A stretch of 64,000 bases of DNA from Acephala macrosclerotiorum (GCA_014904845.1 MU119328.1:92658-156657), one strand, 5' to 3'; positions 46,612-59,290 are shown, counted from the stretch's first letter. Numbers and translations: made by a program. The notes: a model not told the origin generated them from the letters alone.

Positions 46612-49230
46612 ATGGCGGTTCCTGACCAGTAAGCCCGTGTTCTGCCGTTCGTATTCGAGACTAACATTGAAATCGAGTCGCTGTCCTGATCTGGGCGCAA
46701 CGGCGACGATAACAGAGGAAGGTACTCCAAGCGCCAATACCAACACTTTTTCTATCCCGAAGATGAATCATTCTGATCAGTAAGATGCCTCTGTCAAATT
46801 TAGATTTACCACTAACAATAAAATCAAGTCAGTCTCCCCATCTGGACGCATCAGCGACGCCAATTGAGGAGAGTATCCAACATGCCAATATCGAGCCGCT
46901 GTCTATCCCAGGCCTGGGTTCTTCGAACCTGTAAGTAAACACTTTGAAGGTCACGCTGAGAACTAATAGTCGTATTAAGATCGCCTCCTAGTACCGGTAC
47001 CAGCCTGCCATCAAGCATCCCCGTGTGCACAGATATCGCTCAACTGCAAGCTGCCCTTGCAGAAGAACGTCAACGCTCAGCCAAAATCGAAGCCAAACTT
47101 GCTGCATTGGAAGCATCAGAACAAGATAATAACATCTGTCTTTTCCTCCAAGTCTTGCCTCGTGAGACTCGCGATCACATCTATAGCTTCGTTCTGGTTA
47201 GCGAGAACCTTTCAGACAAGAGCTCTGTCTATGTTGCTTCTCCTGATCCTAGTGTGTTTCCTGCAGAACCGGCGCAACAAGATTTCCCAACAATCAAGTA
47301 CGGCCTGAGCCCTGCACTTCTTCGTACATGCCGCCAGATCTATGAAGAAGCTTCCGCAGTTCTTTACGGAAATAACATCTTCTACATCGATTGTGGAAGT
47401 ATTTATCGAGCCTCGTCTCCAATTTTCCGCCGCGAAAATCGACCTCTTCAGCTTGCATCCGATATGGTCTACCCTTACGATATCCACCCTCCACCAGGCC
47501 TCATATATTCCACGGCCCACGATGAAATCAAGTCATTCGCGGCTGTTACCAAAGTTCGACGTTGGAAGGTATTTGTATCATCGCATAAACCTCTTCGTCA
47601 CTTCAAATGCCCACCTGCAGGTCTTGCATGCCTGTGTCGTGCCGTTTGCCACAGCGATCTGCTGACCTTGGACATTCTTCTGGTACCGACTGGTAGGATG
47701 TACTTCGAGGAATATACTTGGAATGTTGTGGGACGTCGCCCATCTCTCCCGATCGAATACAACAGACTCAGCCTCGTTTTACAGCCGCTGCAACTGTTAC
47801 GCAATGTGCAATTCTTAGCCTTGAGACCAGCGCCAGTCGACGAATGCCGGTCCTATGAAACGTCCGCCCGCATTCGACATCCAGGCGTTGCACCAACACC
47901 TGCTGTTCCTGAACCAAACCCTGAGCCCATCCAGATACCAACCCAGCTAGCAGCTAAGATCTGTAGTGTTATCCAAGGCAACAGCCCTGTTATTCGCATC
48001 TTCGAGATGTAAGTAAAATTCCGCCCTCTATCTGACGAGATTTTTAGAGCCGAGCTCTTCGTGAGTACTGTGAATTCGGCTCCCCAACTTTCCGACTCTC
48101 AAATCATACTTTGCATCTCATACTGATTTACCAATAGGTTTGATAACCTGGTGGCATATGCACAGGCATTTGAGCGGAACGATGTTTACAAAGCTGAAAT
48201 GCGTCCAAAATACGGCTGGTGCGAGGAACCCTCCCGAATGCCGTACTACGACCGCCCTGAGCGCAGCTTCTTCAAGCGGGCACGCAATTACCGATCTCCT
48301 GACATATATACCGAGATACATCCTGTCGAAAATCGACTCGAGCAGGCCAGCATTGCTGCAGATCGCAACGACTTAGTCGAATTCAAAAAGCACCGAAAAG
48401 CAGTCATCAAACATTTAGAGCAACACTACGCGCCTATTAGCTCTGCTGCAGCGGTCCTGGCTGAGATGATCAAATTGGAAAAGCGACACGGAGGACTCTT
48501 CGGTGTTACCAAATTGAGATGTCCATCCCCCGAGGTTACTTACGAGCTTCCGAGGAAAATGGCCTGCTTTGTTGTAGCTCTCCATAAGTACGCCAAATCA
48601 TTCGAACGAGATTTGACGCACGATATGGAGGTAGATATTCAACTACGCGCGCGTGAATGGAAACACGCATACTCGATGCTGCCCCGCGAACAACTTCTCC
48701 GGAAGCTCGATAGTTTGATAGAGAGTGGCTCAACCCCTTCAAACTTTCCCAGCGTACCAGAGTTTGTAGCCACGTTCAAGTTGGCCATGGACGACATGGA
48801 TAAGCAGTATTTGGAGATCCGCCAATTTCGAAAGCTGCTCTTCAAGGACGACCCTGATGGTGTGGCCCCTAGATGGTATGGTGACGATTTCTTCCAGCCT
48901 TGGTTGTGCGACGAAATGGTCAACTGGGCTGTCAACGAACCTGATATGTCGCCGGCTCCAGACCCTGACATTCCGATCCTTTCTCCTCAGGAGGTTCGTC
49001 GGAGACTTCGCGCAGCACGCTTCCCACATTTGACAACCCCGACCACGGCTCAACCTACCGCTGCGAATGCCGGTGCGACAACGGCTATTAATGCTGAGGC
49101 TAATGCAAACGTCAGCGGTGAGCAGGATGATGATGTTGATAGCATTTGGGGCGATTTGAACGACCTTTCAGAGGATCAACAACCCACGAACACTTCTCCA
49201 GCACCTCTATCGGATGTCTCCGAGTCATAG
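46612..49230 (+). CDS. 2EXR/F-box-like protein with small leading exons
   Basis: Predicted exons 46612-46628, 46678-46779, 46829-46930, 46980-48008 and 48138-49230 give 780 residues, every junction GT-AG and in frame. The first exon codes only MAVPD plus two bases. Exons 2 and 3 are both 102 nt, with the same phases and similar products (see findings). Exon 4 has a coiled coil (IAQLQAALAEERQRSAKIEA) and then CLFLQVLPRETRDHIYSFVL and LLRTCRQIYEEASAVLYGNN, the pattern of fungal 2EXR/F-box-like proteins (LP.E.R..IY, then L..CrqiyeEa..vLY.nn.F). The last exon is a charged helical region with no known domain, ending in an acidic tail (DDDVDSIWGDLNDLSED). The role is unknown; such proteins may be substrate adaptors, which is inference. 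It looks intact. Confidence 0.8.
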
Positions 49231-49246
49231 ACGTTGCCCTGGATCT

Positions 49247-49570
49247 TCACACATTTGGTTGTCCTTCAGAGTCTGAGACTTTGCGGTTGGGCGTGGGCGC
49301 AATTAGGATGGTATCGAGCACTTGATCCGGATTCATAAAGTTCAGCGGTGGATATGCATATTTCATTGTCTTTTGGAATTGGGGACATTGTGGTTTGGCG
49401 CAGTTCAGATGGTATGAGAACTTTACTTGGATCCAGTATGGAGATGAAAGCAAGACATCAGCTTCGGCAATAGCATCGGCATTCGACGGATCATAGGGCA
49501 GATTATTGAGTCTGGCAGTCTTTCTCCTAGCATAGCAAAAAGCGATGATATTTCTGAAGCCCGAGGTCAT
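49247..49570 (-). CDS. Small hypothetical ORF
   Basis: A 107-codon frame from an ATG at 49570, convergent with the 2EXR-like gene and ending 17 bp beyond its stop. It has NCAKPQCPQFQ, a pair of cysteines five apart, but no complete zinc motif, signal peptide or membrane span. It may be chance. Confidence 0.25.
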   Translation of the reverse strand: MTSGFRNIIAFCYARRKTARLNNLPYDPSNADAIAEADVLLSSPYWIQVKFSYHLNCAKPQCPQFQKTMKYAYPPLNFMNPDQVLDTILIAPTPNRKVSDSEGQPNV

Positions 49571-50066
49571 TTAAAAGTGACTGACTGAAAGATCTAAGGA
49601 GCGAGCCAGTGGCTACTGTCGAGGGTAGCCCACGCGAGCGATGGCGCTCCTTCAATTCTTTTCGAAGTTTCGGCATCCCTTTCCCAGCATCTGCAGAATA
49701 ATTTCTAGAGCTACATAGTATATCCTCCGGCACGTCTGTAGCGATGGAAAACTACGACCAGTGAGTTGAATTCAGTACTTCACATCATCTCCAATCTCCA
49801 AGTCTTAGGTAGACTTTCGGGCTGCCATGGGTCGGAAGCAATTTGGCCAACGCTGACTGTATTTCCAGATCCCAACTGGATTTCAACCCGGCGACGTCCA
49901 ATGTGGCGTTAGGCCTTCAATAAAAGAATTTCAATAATTATCGTTCGATGCCTTAAAATGGATACACTTCGAAAGTACAAGTTGAGATTATTATATATAG
50001 TTTATTTAATTGAGAATTATAAAATTAATTTATTATTTCGTTTTTTATATTTAAAATTAAAAAATA

Positions 50067-50128
50067 AATAAAAAAAATAAAAAAAATAAAAAAAATAAAA
50101 AAAATAAAAAAAATAAAAAATAAAAAAT
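50067..50128. repeat. A-rich tandem repeat, (TAAAAAAA)n
   Basis: About seven copies of an 8-nt unit inside an AT-rich block. Confidence 0.85.
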
Positions 50129-50198
50129 TAAAATTTTTATTTTTTAATTTTTAATTATTATTAATTTTTTTTTTATAAATAATATAATTTAATATTTT

Positions 50199-50241
<43 letters not shown>

Positions 50242-50243
50242 TT
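50199..50243. repeat. (TTTA)n microsatellite
   Basis: About eleven uninterrupted TTTA units close to the right edge of the AT-rich block. Confidence 0.95.
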
Positions 50244-50538
50244 AACTAAACAGCAAGTTTACATGCGGAAACTGCGACCCCCCACCAGGCAAGGCGCGCG
50301 CACAGGCCGGGTGCTACTTTCGCGTTGTCCATCACTCGCTCCTTTCCCTCCTTCTTTCCTTTCCAACCGCCCCAACAACCTCCTCCACCATGTGCGACCG
50401 TCATGCGCATTCGGCCCTTCTGCCTGGAATCCTGCGCCTTCCCACCAGGCTCCCCTGATCGGCCACGCCGCAGCTGAGGAAGTCCGCGCCCGCGAGTAGG
50501 GCAGCTTCGACCAGAATCCGCGATCGCCCCCTACAACT

Positions 50539-51078
50539 TCAATACTGCAGAGGAACTTTAATACCGATAATACCTGATACGAGTTGAGAAATCAAGCAGC
50601 TCCTCAGAATCATCCTTCCCCCTTCCAGCGTAATAGAAAGGCCCAGTCGCTTGTAAAACCTATTATCAATATATTCGGGGTAGAACCCAGCGTATTCCCA
50701 GTCGATTATGGCGCGGATCTTCAAAGATATAATAAAGGTTCAACTCCTGCTCGACTACCTTGCGCTGATCGTTGTCGAGTTGATTTATAGTGATCCCTTC
50801 GATCAATTCCATGACGAGATTATCGCTCCATCATCCTCGAGGCTATAGTGCAACCTGGGTATAGGGATGTTGGTCGTCTGAGCAATGTACTCCATCGCTG
50901 CTGCCTCATTCAGAGCGCTCTCGCGCGCCTGCCTAGGAACACGAAGAGTGCCGTTCAAGGGGTTCACCTGCCACCTGAGTGGGCGGAGGCTGCGCTTGAT
51001 AAATGCTTGTCCGACGTGGTAATACTTCCGATATGATGTAATGGAAATACATCTTTCCTCACGTCGTTCATTTAGCAT
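50539..51078 (-). pseudogene. Decayed aminoglycoside-phosphotransferase-family gene
   Basis: The APH fold phosphorylates small molecules or acts as a kinase-like protein. Fungal genomes carry many such genes. From an ATG at 51078 the frame shows ESALNEAAAMEYIAQTTNIP and IPRLHYSLEDDG, the N-lobe helix and following strand of fungal APH proteins. Near 50810 the frame changes to NLVMELIEGITINQL, and near 50720 it changes again to RAIIDWEYAGFYPEY, the conserved IIDWE.aGfyP segment holding the metal-binding Asp. The catalytic-loop HxD..N region that should lie between is absent: only about 25 codons separate the two pieces, far fewer than in family members. So the gene has an internal deletion and two frame changes and cannot be active. 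It abuts the LINE fragment. Confidence 0.7.
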
Positions 51079-51214
51079 TCGAGAAGTTACAGGCTTAGCG
51101 GATTGAGAGGTATGCCAGTGTGGAAGTAAAAGTTAGGTTGACTCCAAACCTGATATGCGTGAGGGAAGCACTGGTACTATTTGACGAGTATGTCTCCATC
51201 CCACTCCCGATTCT

Positions 51215-52260
51215 TCACCAGTAGGTTTCTGCATAGTACGATAGATGTTTGGCAATCACGGCTTCAAGAACCTTTCCCAAGATGTTGAGGAGCGAGATAG
51301 GTTGGTATGCACCAGGGACCGAATAGTCCGGTTTGCCGAGCTTCCGTAGGACTCTAATTTTCGCTCGTTTCCACTGTTGGGGATAGAAGCCCAGTTCAAT
51401 CGACGCCGTGAAGATGCGTGAGATCGGCTTGCCCACATACTGCCACAAGTGCTTCCAGACCAGGGTTGGGATGCCGTCTTCGCCTGGGGCAGTTGTCCCT
51501 TTGACAGCCGCGAGCGCTTCTAGGACTTGTAGTTCTGTGATCGGTTCCCATTGGATTTCCTCTCTTTCCGGGGTAGCTGCTTCCTCCTCGGCTTCTCCTA
51601 TCGCTGAGGAGGAGGATTCTATAAAGACTCTCGCCTCGTTCTCGTTTTCTGAAACCTCCTCGAGGCCTGCTTTTAGTGGTGGGATGCTAGTGTACGCGTC
51701 CCGCGGCCTTATATACGATGCTACTTTCTAGAGGTGTCCTTCCCCGTCGCTTTCCAAGAATCCTCTCCAGTGAGTTGCTTTAGCCTTTTCAATCGTTCTC
51801 GTCCATTCCCGTCATTTCCAGCGCATTTCTTCGAAGGGCACCACTGTGTCTCGGTGTTGAGGGCCTCTTGTTTGCGCAGCTCTCCTGCCATTTCCGTCGT
51901 GCTCGGTTTACCTCCCGTTGTTGTGTCCTAAGGTCGGGGGCGCACCATCGTTTCGACTAGGGGCATGATTGGGCCAACGGCGTGCACCGCTCGATCGCCG
52001 TCGTCGTTGACGAGATCAGATTTTCAACGGCCTGCTCCAGTTCGACCGCTGAGCGAAGGTGGGCCTTGGCTCCAAGGTACCCTGAATCAGCAAGCCAATT
52101 TTTGCCCAGTCGGCCCGTTTGTACGCTCTCTTCGGCCTCGGTTCTATTAACAAAGTAGTCACGAAATGGAAGACGTTGCTAGGCGCCTGGCACAAAGCGT
52201 TTGTAGTCGAAACGCCTAGCCATTCGACGCAAGGAGGCCTCTTGAGCATTGGCTAACCTT
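51215..52260 (-). mobile_element. Tad1-like LINE (non-LTR retrotransposon) fragment
   Basis: Minus-strand pieces of a non-LTR retrotransposon polyprotein. About 52016-52249 codes RAYKRADWAKIGLLIQGTLE, typical of the segment between endonuclease and polymerase. About 51450-51560 codes EITELQVLEAL-like and KGTTAPGEDGIPTLVWKHLW in one frame. About 51215-51448 gives WKRAKIRVLRKLGKPDYSV, YQPISLLNILGKVLEAVIAK, the start of the reverse transcriptase fingers. The catalytic FADD box and the 3' end are missing, so the copy is truncated, and frames shift between pieces. Unlike the LTR element it is not AT-converted, so it escaped RIP or is a short copy below the RIP length threshold known from Neurospora. 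Confidence 0.8.
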
Positions 52261-52582
52261 TCTTTCCTGCAAATAGGGTATTTCTATTTGCGCTAGGAGG
52301 GGTTAGATTACTAACAGTCAGAAACTCGGCCACATGTAGAAATATTCGGACTATGCTTAGTTACAGTTCCAAAGCTAGTAATAATACAATCCTGTCAACT
52401 CACTTGGTTGCGTACTGCCGAAAGCGTTCAAAGTTGCGCTCATAGAGTTCCGCCTCCGTGGTGGATTTGCATCTTAGGGTATAAGAGCATTCTAAGCAAA
52501 GTTTATTAATATATCAATATAAACTTAGTCGTATTTTTTGCTTTTTAATTTAATGCTTTTATTTACTCAGCTATCTTTTAAC
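52261..52582. other. Short gene-free interval
   Basis: Between the LINE fragment and the 3' end of the second HET gene. About 52490-52580 is AT-rich. Nothing coding is seen. Confidence 0.4.
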
Positions 52583-54728
52583 TCATATGATAAAAAAGGT
52601 GTGTATCCTTGATTCTCTGTCAAAATTCTGGCATGGTATATCACCTTCTTCTGTTTGCCTTGCCGCTAGATATTCAAGAGTATGGCGATATTTCTCCTCT
52701 AAAGGACAATTTGCCAGACCAATTCGGCGATATATACCAGTGGAGGCTTGGACTACCTCCAACAGCAATAAATAGACAAAATGAGGTCCACGTTTCAAGG
52801 AAACATAATAAAACGTGTTCCTTCCGAAGGTCTCTATATCTGTAGTAGCGACCACGTAATCCAAGTTAACAACGGGTTTCGAAAGGGCCGCTGGTATACT
52901 GGAAGAGTCGACTTGGCATTCCGGGCACAAGAAATCCCGTACACATATCTTCCATCTCTGTCTTGCATCAAGGGTAAATTTCATCCGTTTGAGAGACCCT
53001 TTTATGTGTAGAAATCCGAACTTGATCTGGTCAAAGTTCTCTACTAGTGGCAAACAAAGATGCAATCCTCCTTCAAGTTCACCCTTATGTCCCTCATCAG
53101 TGCAGGCCTGGACGCAGAGTATCTCGACCGTGATTCCGATGTCTTCAGGGACGCCGGATGAGATATGCACTCCAGCTGGAAGTGATGCCCAAGAAAAACT
53201 CGGTGCGAAGAGAAGGTCCAGGAGATTCTACAACGGACCAGACTAGCTCACTGGCAAGATATCGTAGCCACATTCCAGCTACGTAGTCATCTTGAACTCG
53301 AGGTTTCATATGCTGAGCAATTCCGGCAAGTGCGAGCATTTTATCCGTTTGAAAGGTAAGAAAACATTTGCAATAGCGTCGAACAATATCTGACCAGACA
53401 TGGTGTTGAGAGTATTTTTCGTCCTGGCTCCAGCCATTAATCATCCTTCCCTTTTTCATTTCCTCTGTGTACTCGAGCTTTTTTAGGTCTGGTGCATCGT
53501 ACCATGATCGGAATGGCGGAATTCCATCAGGAAATGCCTCGCAAGCGTCCTTTGTGAGACATTCCCAAATAAGTTGATGTCGAGAGAAATGCAAAATACG
53601 AGGAGACAGGAGACGTTCTTGAAGAACCCAAGCTCTGATATTGAGTGGTTGGTTGAGGAGTTCGATTTCCCACATTCTGATGTCGGAGAGTGTCCACCTA
53701 GATTTCGTTTGGCGCGAATCCTTTCCCGTATCCTCCAGATCCACCTCTGTCCTCTCATAAAAACAAGGTAACCTTGTACTAAAAAGACCCTCACTGGAGT
53801 CTGTTGCGGCAGCAGCAGATAAGTTGCAGAATGAATTTGAATAGACTTCTTGCATTTTTCGTGCTTCTTCTCTCCAGTCCCGCCCATCATCGCCATCCTG
53901 AATAATACACAGAGAGTCAATCCATAAATAGCGGATTTTGAGTCGTTGAACGACTTGAATAGCATCGCGGAAAGTCAATGGCAAGGATGCCACGCTGAAT
54001 CCTTTCATTAGGTCTGGCAGATTTCGTAGAGTCAATCTGAGGAACTTCGCCTTGCCCCAACAGTGGCTTAAGGTGCAGTAGGATTCATTTTCTTGAATCT
54101 CATTGCCGTTAACAATACGAACAAGCAAGGCTCCGGCCTTGATGGGACCGATATCGATCAATCGAGTTGGGAGCTTATTTCCAGGACTTGTCGTATTGTT
54201 GCATCTTAGATGTTTATTTTTGCATTCGTAGATCCACCTCTCACCTAGGCTCAATGCTTCGTCCCACGAGTTGGGTAGAGTTCCAAACGTGTATTTCGTG
54301 AGATCTGGACTCCCATGTTATTGATTGAAGGTCATGAACTGAGGGTCTTCCTTACTAATTGACTGAGATAGCCGAAGTGGGTAGGTGAATGTTTTCGTTG
54401 CAACAGGCTGCACCAGCGAGTTGTCTCGGTTCAACTTTATCATTAATAGTAGGGGAGAGAGGTCTCCTGGCTCGAGTATCATAAATGTGCAGAGTGTTTT
54501 ATGGCAGTTGAGTGAGGAGTTGGAAAGTATATCATCTACTTGTTCCAATGCTTGCAGCTCTTTAAGAGACTCTTGTGAATCCGATAGGTATGCCCAAAAC
54601 CTACCACAGAAGTAACAACCCTGTTCTGCAGCCGAGATAAAGGACTTGAGTGTCAGATGGTGCCCAAACCAATCTTCAGTAACACTCTTGCCCTGAAGCG
54701 AGCGTACGCATACTTGACAAAGTCCCAT
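52583..54728 (-). pseudogene. HET-domain gene with a frameshift
   Basis: Exon 1 (54356-54728, MGLCQVCVRSLQGKSV, with a Cys-rich segment EQGCYFCGRFW) joins exon 2 at 54304 across a GTAAGG...GTCCAG intron, restoring LSQSI-NLTKYTFGTLPNSW. The HET core is clear: YCTLSHCWGKAKFLRL, RYLWIDSLCIIQDGDDGRDW, MQEVYSNSFCNLSAAAA and RAWVLQERLLSPRILHF. At about 53200-53225 the reading frame must change: upstream WSVVESPGPSLRT is followed in another frame by APSFSWASLPAGVHISSGVP, the conserved APSWSWAS-type motif, and that frame continues to a stop at 52583. No credible intron bridges the change, so a one-base indel is the simplest reading. Read without correction the protein ends at 53145. A sequencing error or a weak intron is the alternative. 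Total length would be near 700 residues, normal for the family. Confidence 0.75.
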
Positions 54729-55637
54729 TTTCTCCTGGCTGGCCTTGTTTCAAGTGTATGAGTGTGGAGGAAATTTTGATGGTGCTAGAAAGATGGGAAT
54801 ACTACTGAGAATTCGCATTTTGCAGGCACCACTCCATTGATAATACTACTGACCAAGATGCATGACAGCCCTATTTGCGAAAAATGAGGCTGGCTGGGGT
54901 GATAGGCCATGAACACGAGTTCCCATAGAGCTATACTGAATAAAGATTAGCTGGCAACTGGCATCATTCGTTGGATGTTAGTCGATATCTCGGTTATCTT
55001 TGCGATTTGATTTGTTCCCATTCGAATTGGAACAATTGGTTTAGGTCATTTGTTGCAGCATTCGTACGTTGTGAGTGGCTTCAGCTGGTATGCAGCGTCA
55101 CGGTGCTCGTTCGGTGGAACAGCTCTATCCGCTACCGTGGAGACACGCATTCACTACGTCGGGGCGATGCGTACTCGGCAAGGCTGAGCCGGAGCGTCAA
55201 CGTGGGGTAGAAAGCCATCGAGGAGAGATAATGATGAGGGTGGCTTGGGTGATCCGACGATGACGGGTCTTCGAGCGAGCCATCGGGCAGCGATGGTGGT
55301 GAGAGTAGCTTAAGTGACAGCCATCCCGATCTCGGAAGCGGCGATGATTGTTCGAAGGAGGACGAGTTGGGTGATTTAAGTACGATGAAGAAGCTTCCAT
55401 AGGATTCTGAATAGGAATAGTGCTTCCTAGAGTATTCGAAGAAGGGCTTGCCTTGAGCCGAGATCTCCCAGAAGTTACGGAGGACTGAGCCTGCAGTAAA
55501 CCAGCACTTCTTGCACTGAGAAAGGATGCATCGGCAAAACACCACAAAAGGAAATAAAGAGGTTATCGTCCAGGCACGCAGTACATTGTCCTCACTAGAA
55601 ATTATTGATGTATTAAATATATATTGGCGTCCTAGTA
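54729..55637. other. Gene-free interval upstream of the second HET gene
   Basis: Probably includes that gene's promoter. A 222-codon minus-strand frame (55132-55800) is open but has no recognisable domain and overlaps another frame. Confidence 0.4.
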
Positions 55638-55970
55638 TTATTGTCTCACTTCCTTTGTATCCCGGTCGTGGATATAGAAATATCTCACGTAAGCATCCTC
55701 GATAGAGAGCGTAGTTGCAGCAGCATTCACCAACGAATAGTGTTTGGTGCCCGTCGTGTCCCGAACCAATTGCCCACGCTGGCGGAGAGTTAATGCGCAC
55801 CGGCCTCGAGTATAGCCTCTCCTGATAATTATGCGCTCAAGATCACCACTACTAAACGTGGTGTCGAGTGCGGCGGCGCCCTCGTCTGTCAATTTGAGTG
55901 ATATATTCGATGGTTTTGATGATCTGGTTGATTGATTAAAGTGATGAGATCTAGCTAAGTGCGGGGACAT
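55638..55970 (-). CDS. Hypothetical protein, 110 residues
   Basis: From an ATG at 55970 (MSPHLARSHHF) an open frame of 110 codons includes ISLKLTDEGAAALDTTFSSG and IIIRRGYTRGRCALTLRQRG with balanced codon use. No known domain, signal peptide or membrane span is visible. It starts at the very edge of the large AT-rich block, so it may be the surviving part of a longer gene or a TE border sequence. The overlapping 222-codon frame at 55132-55800 is a competing reading. Confidence 0.35.
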   Translation of the reverse strand: MSPHLARSHHFNQSTRSSKPSNISLKLTDEGAAALDTTFSSGDLERIIIRRGYTRGRCALTLRQRGQLVRDTTGTKHYSLVNAAATTLSIEDAYVRYFYIHDRDTKEVRQ

Positions 55971-58900
55971 TATATTTATTGCAGTGTTTACTCAGTATTA
56001 AAACCACTCGAAAGTCTAATACGCTTTCTATTAAAAAGCGCTATAAAAATATATTTATTTTAATATTTAAAGTAATATAAATAATTAATGTTTTCACGTG
56101 ATTATTATACTAATTATTATTATAATTTATTATTTTTTATTTTTTATTAATTGTAATATTAAATCGTCGTAAAAAGTTTTTATTAAATTTTATAATATTA
56201 ATTTTAATTCCTTTATAAAAAAATTTATAAAAAATTAAAATTTTATTTTCTATAAAAATTCGATTTCAAACAAAATATTTCTAATTTTTTTTATAATTAA
56301 AAATTTTATTTTATTTTATTTTTTTATTATTATTATTTTATTTTTTAAAATTTATAAATAATATTATAATTTTTTATTAAATTAAATTAAATTTTATTTA
56401 AATTTTAATATATTTAAATTTATTTAAAAATTTTATATTCGTATTAAAATCGATTATAAAAAAAATTATTATAATATAAATTTTTTTTTTTAATAATTTT
56501 TAATTAAAATTTTTTTTATAATTTTATTCGTTATTACAATTTTTATATTATTTATAAAATTGTTTTTTTTTTTAAAAACGATTTATAATATAAAAAAAAA
56601 TAAAAAAATTTAATTATAAATTAATTTATAATAAATAAAAACTTTTTATATATTAAAAAATATATAATTAATATTATTTCTAAAATTAATTATTTATAAA
56701 TTTTTTTAAAAAAATATAAAATTTTATTATAATTGTTTTTTTATATAATAAATTCGTTTTAAATTTAAAAAAAAAATAAAAAATTTGAAATTTTTTAAAT
56801 TATTATTATTTTTTTTATATTTTGTTTTAAAAATTATTATTAAAAAAAATTCGAAATCGATTATTAAAAAATATTTAAAAAAAATTAAAATTTATAAAAT
56901 TATTAAAAAATATTTAATTTTTTTATTTTAATAAAATTTAATAAATTAAAAAAATAATAAAAAAATATATATATTATTAAAAAAACGTTATTAATTATAA
57001 AATTTTAATATATTAATTTTTTTAAAAAAATTAATAAAAATTTATAAAAATTAAAAATAAATATTAAAATAAATTTAAATAAATAAATTTTTTTTTAATA
57101 TATAATTTATAAATTTTAAATAATTATATTTTTATAAAACGTTATATAATAAATTTAATAAAATTTAAAATATTATTTATATTATATATATAATTAATTA
57201 TTAAACGTATATTTTTTAATTAAAATTTACGAATTAATTGAAATAAAATAATAATAATTTTATATATTTTTAATATAAATATATTATAATATTTTATATT
57301 ATTAATAATAAAATTTTTAAATTTAATTAATATAAAAATTAAAATTAAAAAAATTAAAAATAAAAATTAAAAATAAAAAATTAATAATAATAATTAATTA
57401 TTTTTTAAATTTATTTATAATTATTAAATTAAATTAAAATTAATATTATTTATATTAAAATTGAAATTATATTTTTTAATTTTTATACGTTTATTAAATT
57501 TAAAATTAATAATAAATTAATGAATTATTTAATTTATTTATTTATTTCGTTTTTAATTTATTATTAATATTAATTAATAATAATTTAATTAATTATAAAA
57601 TAATTAAATTTTTTTTTTAAATAATTTATTTTTTATAAAAAAAATATTTAAAATAATTAATATATTTTTATAAAAACGTATTAAAAATATTAAAATTATT
57701 AAAAACAATTTTAAATTTATATTTATTTTTTAAATTTACGTTTATTACGTAAAATAATAACGTTTATAAAAAACGAATAAAAAAATACAAAAACGATTTT
57801 AAATTTTTAAAATTTGTTTATATTTTTATTCGTTATTTAATCGAAAACGTATAAATATTAATAATATTATTTATTTGAATTCGAAATAAAATTTTTAATT
57901 TTTTTATTATTTATTATATAATTATTTTTAAAAATAATAAATTTATTTAAAATTAAATTCGTTTATAATAAAAAAAAATAAAAAAAAAATATAATTTTAC
58001 GAATAATAAAATATTAAATAAAATTTTTTTTATTAATTTAAAATATATTTAAAAAATATATATAAAAATTTTTACGTTTAATATATAAAGATTTTATATA
58101 TTGTTTTTAAGTTTTTTTTATATATTTATAAAATTTATTATTAATAATTTAAAAAAAAATTTTAATAAAATTTTTTTTATAAATAAATATAAATAAAAAT
58201 CGTCGATTAATTAAAAAATAAATTTTTTTTTTGATAAAATTAATTAATTAAATTAATGAATTAAATATTTTAATATTAATAATTAATATTTACAATATAA
58301 TTATTTTTACGATTTTAATTATTAATACGAATTTTGTTTTTATAATAATAATTTTTTTATAATTTTTTTTTTATATTTTTTTTATATTTTTTTTATAAAT
58401 ACAAATTTATTTAATATAATATAAAATATTTAATTTTTTATTATTAATTAAATATATATAATAATTTATAAAATATTTTTATTAAATTATTTACGAATTT
58501 AATAAAAAATTATATAATATTTTTAATCGTAAATTATTAATTTTATAAAACGTATAAATATATTTTATTTTAATAAATTTATAAAAAAAAAATTCGATTT
58601 TATCACGTTAATAATAATAATAATAATAATAAGAATAAAAATTTTAATAAAAATTATTATAATTAATTTAATAAAATTTAAATTAAATTATTTATAATTA
58701 TTTTTCGATTAATTTTAAAAAATATAATTTTATTAATATTTTCAAAAGCGTTTATATTAAATTACGATTAATAATAAGTATTATAATACGATTACGTAAA
58801 ATATAATAATATAATTTAAATTTTATTTTTTAAAATAAAAAAAACGAATTTAATTATACGTATAAAAAACGAGAAAAAAAAAACGCAATCGAAAATTTTT

Positions 58901-59290
58901 TCGAAATAAATATTATAAAATTTATAAAATTTAAAAAAATCATATTAAAAAAAATTTATATTTATAATAAATTAAAATATTAATTTATAAAATATATAAT
59001 AAAAAAATAATAATAAATATATACGAAATTTTAATAATATATTTAATATATAATAAATTGAAAAATTATAATAATTTATTATTAAATTTTTTTTATTAAA
59101 ATCGAAAAAATAAAAAATTTATTAAAAAATATTTAAATAATAAAAATAAATTAATTATTAATAAATATAAAATAAAAATTATTTTATTGAATTTAAAAAA
59201 AATAAATAATACGTAAATAATAATTATTTTAAATAATTAATTTATTTATTATATTATTATAAAAAAATATATTTAATATTTTATAATTAT
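55971..59290. repeat. AT-rich RIP block, first part
   Basis: Almost entirely A and T with long homopolymer runs, and sparse C/G mostly in CG. No coding frame, LTR pair or terminal inverted repeat could be recognised. Probably one or more transposon copies mutated beyond recognition. Confidence 0.75.

Larger units (their letters stand above)
49571..50538. other. Gene-free interval with AT-rich block
   Basis: About 49960-50250 is an AT-rich block with two simple repeats. The GC-rich stretch 50260-50520 carries a Pro/Arg-rich plus-strand frame with no recognisable domain. Confidence 0.45.

Noticed and set aside
55132..55800. 222-codon open frame on the minus strand
   Set aside because: Length alone is suggestive, but there is no domain, it overlaps the 55638-55970 frame and residue use is erratic.
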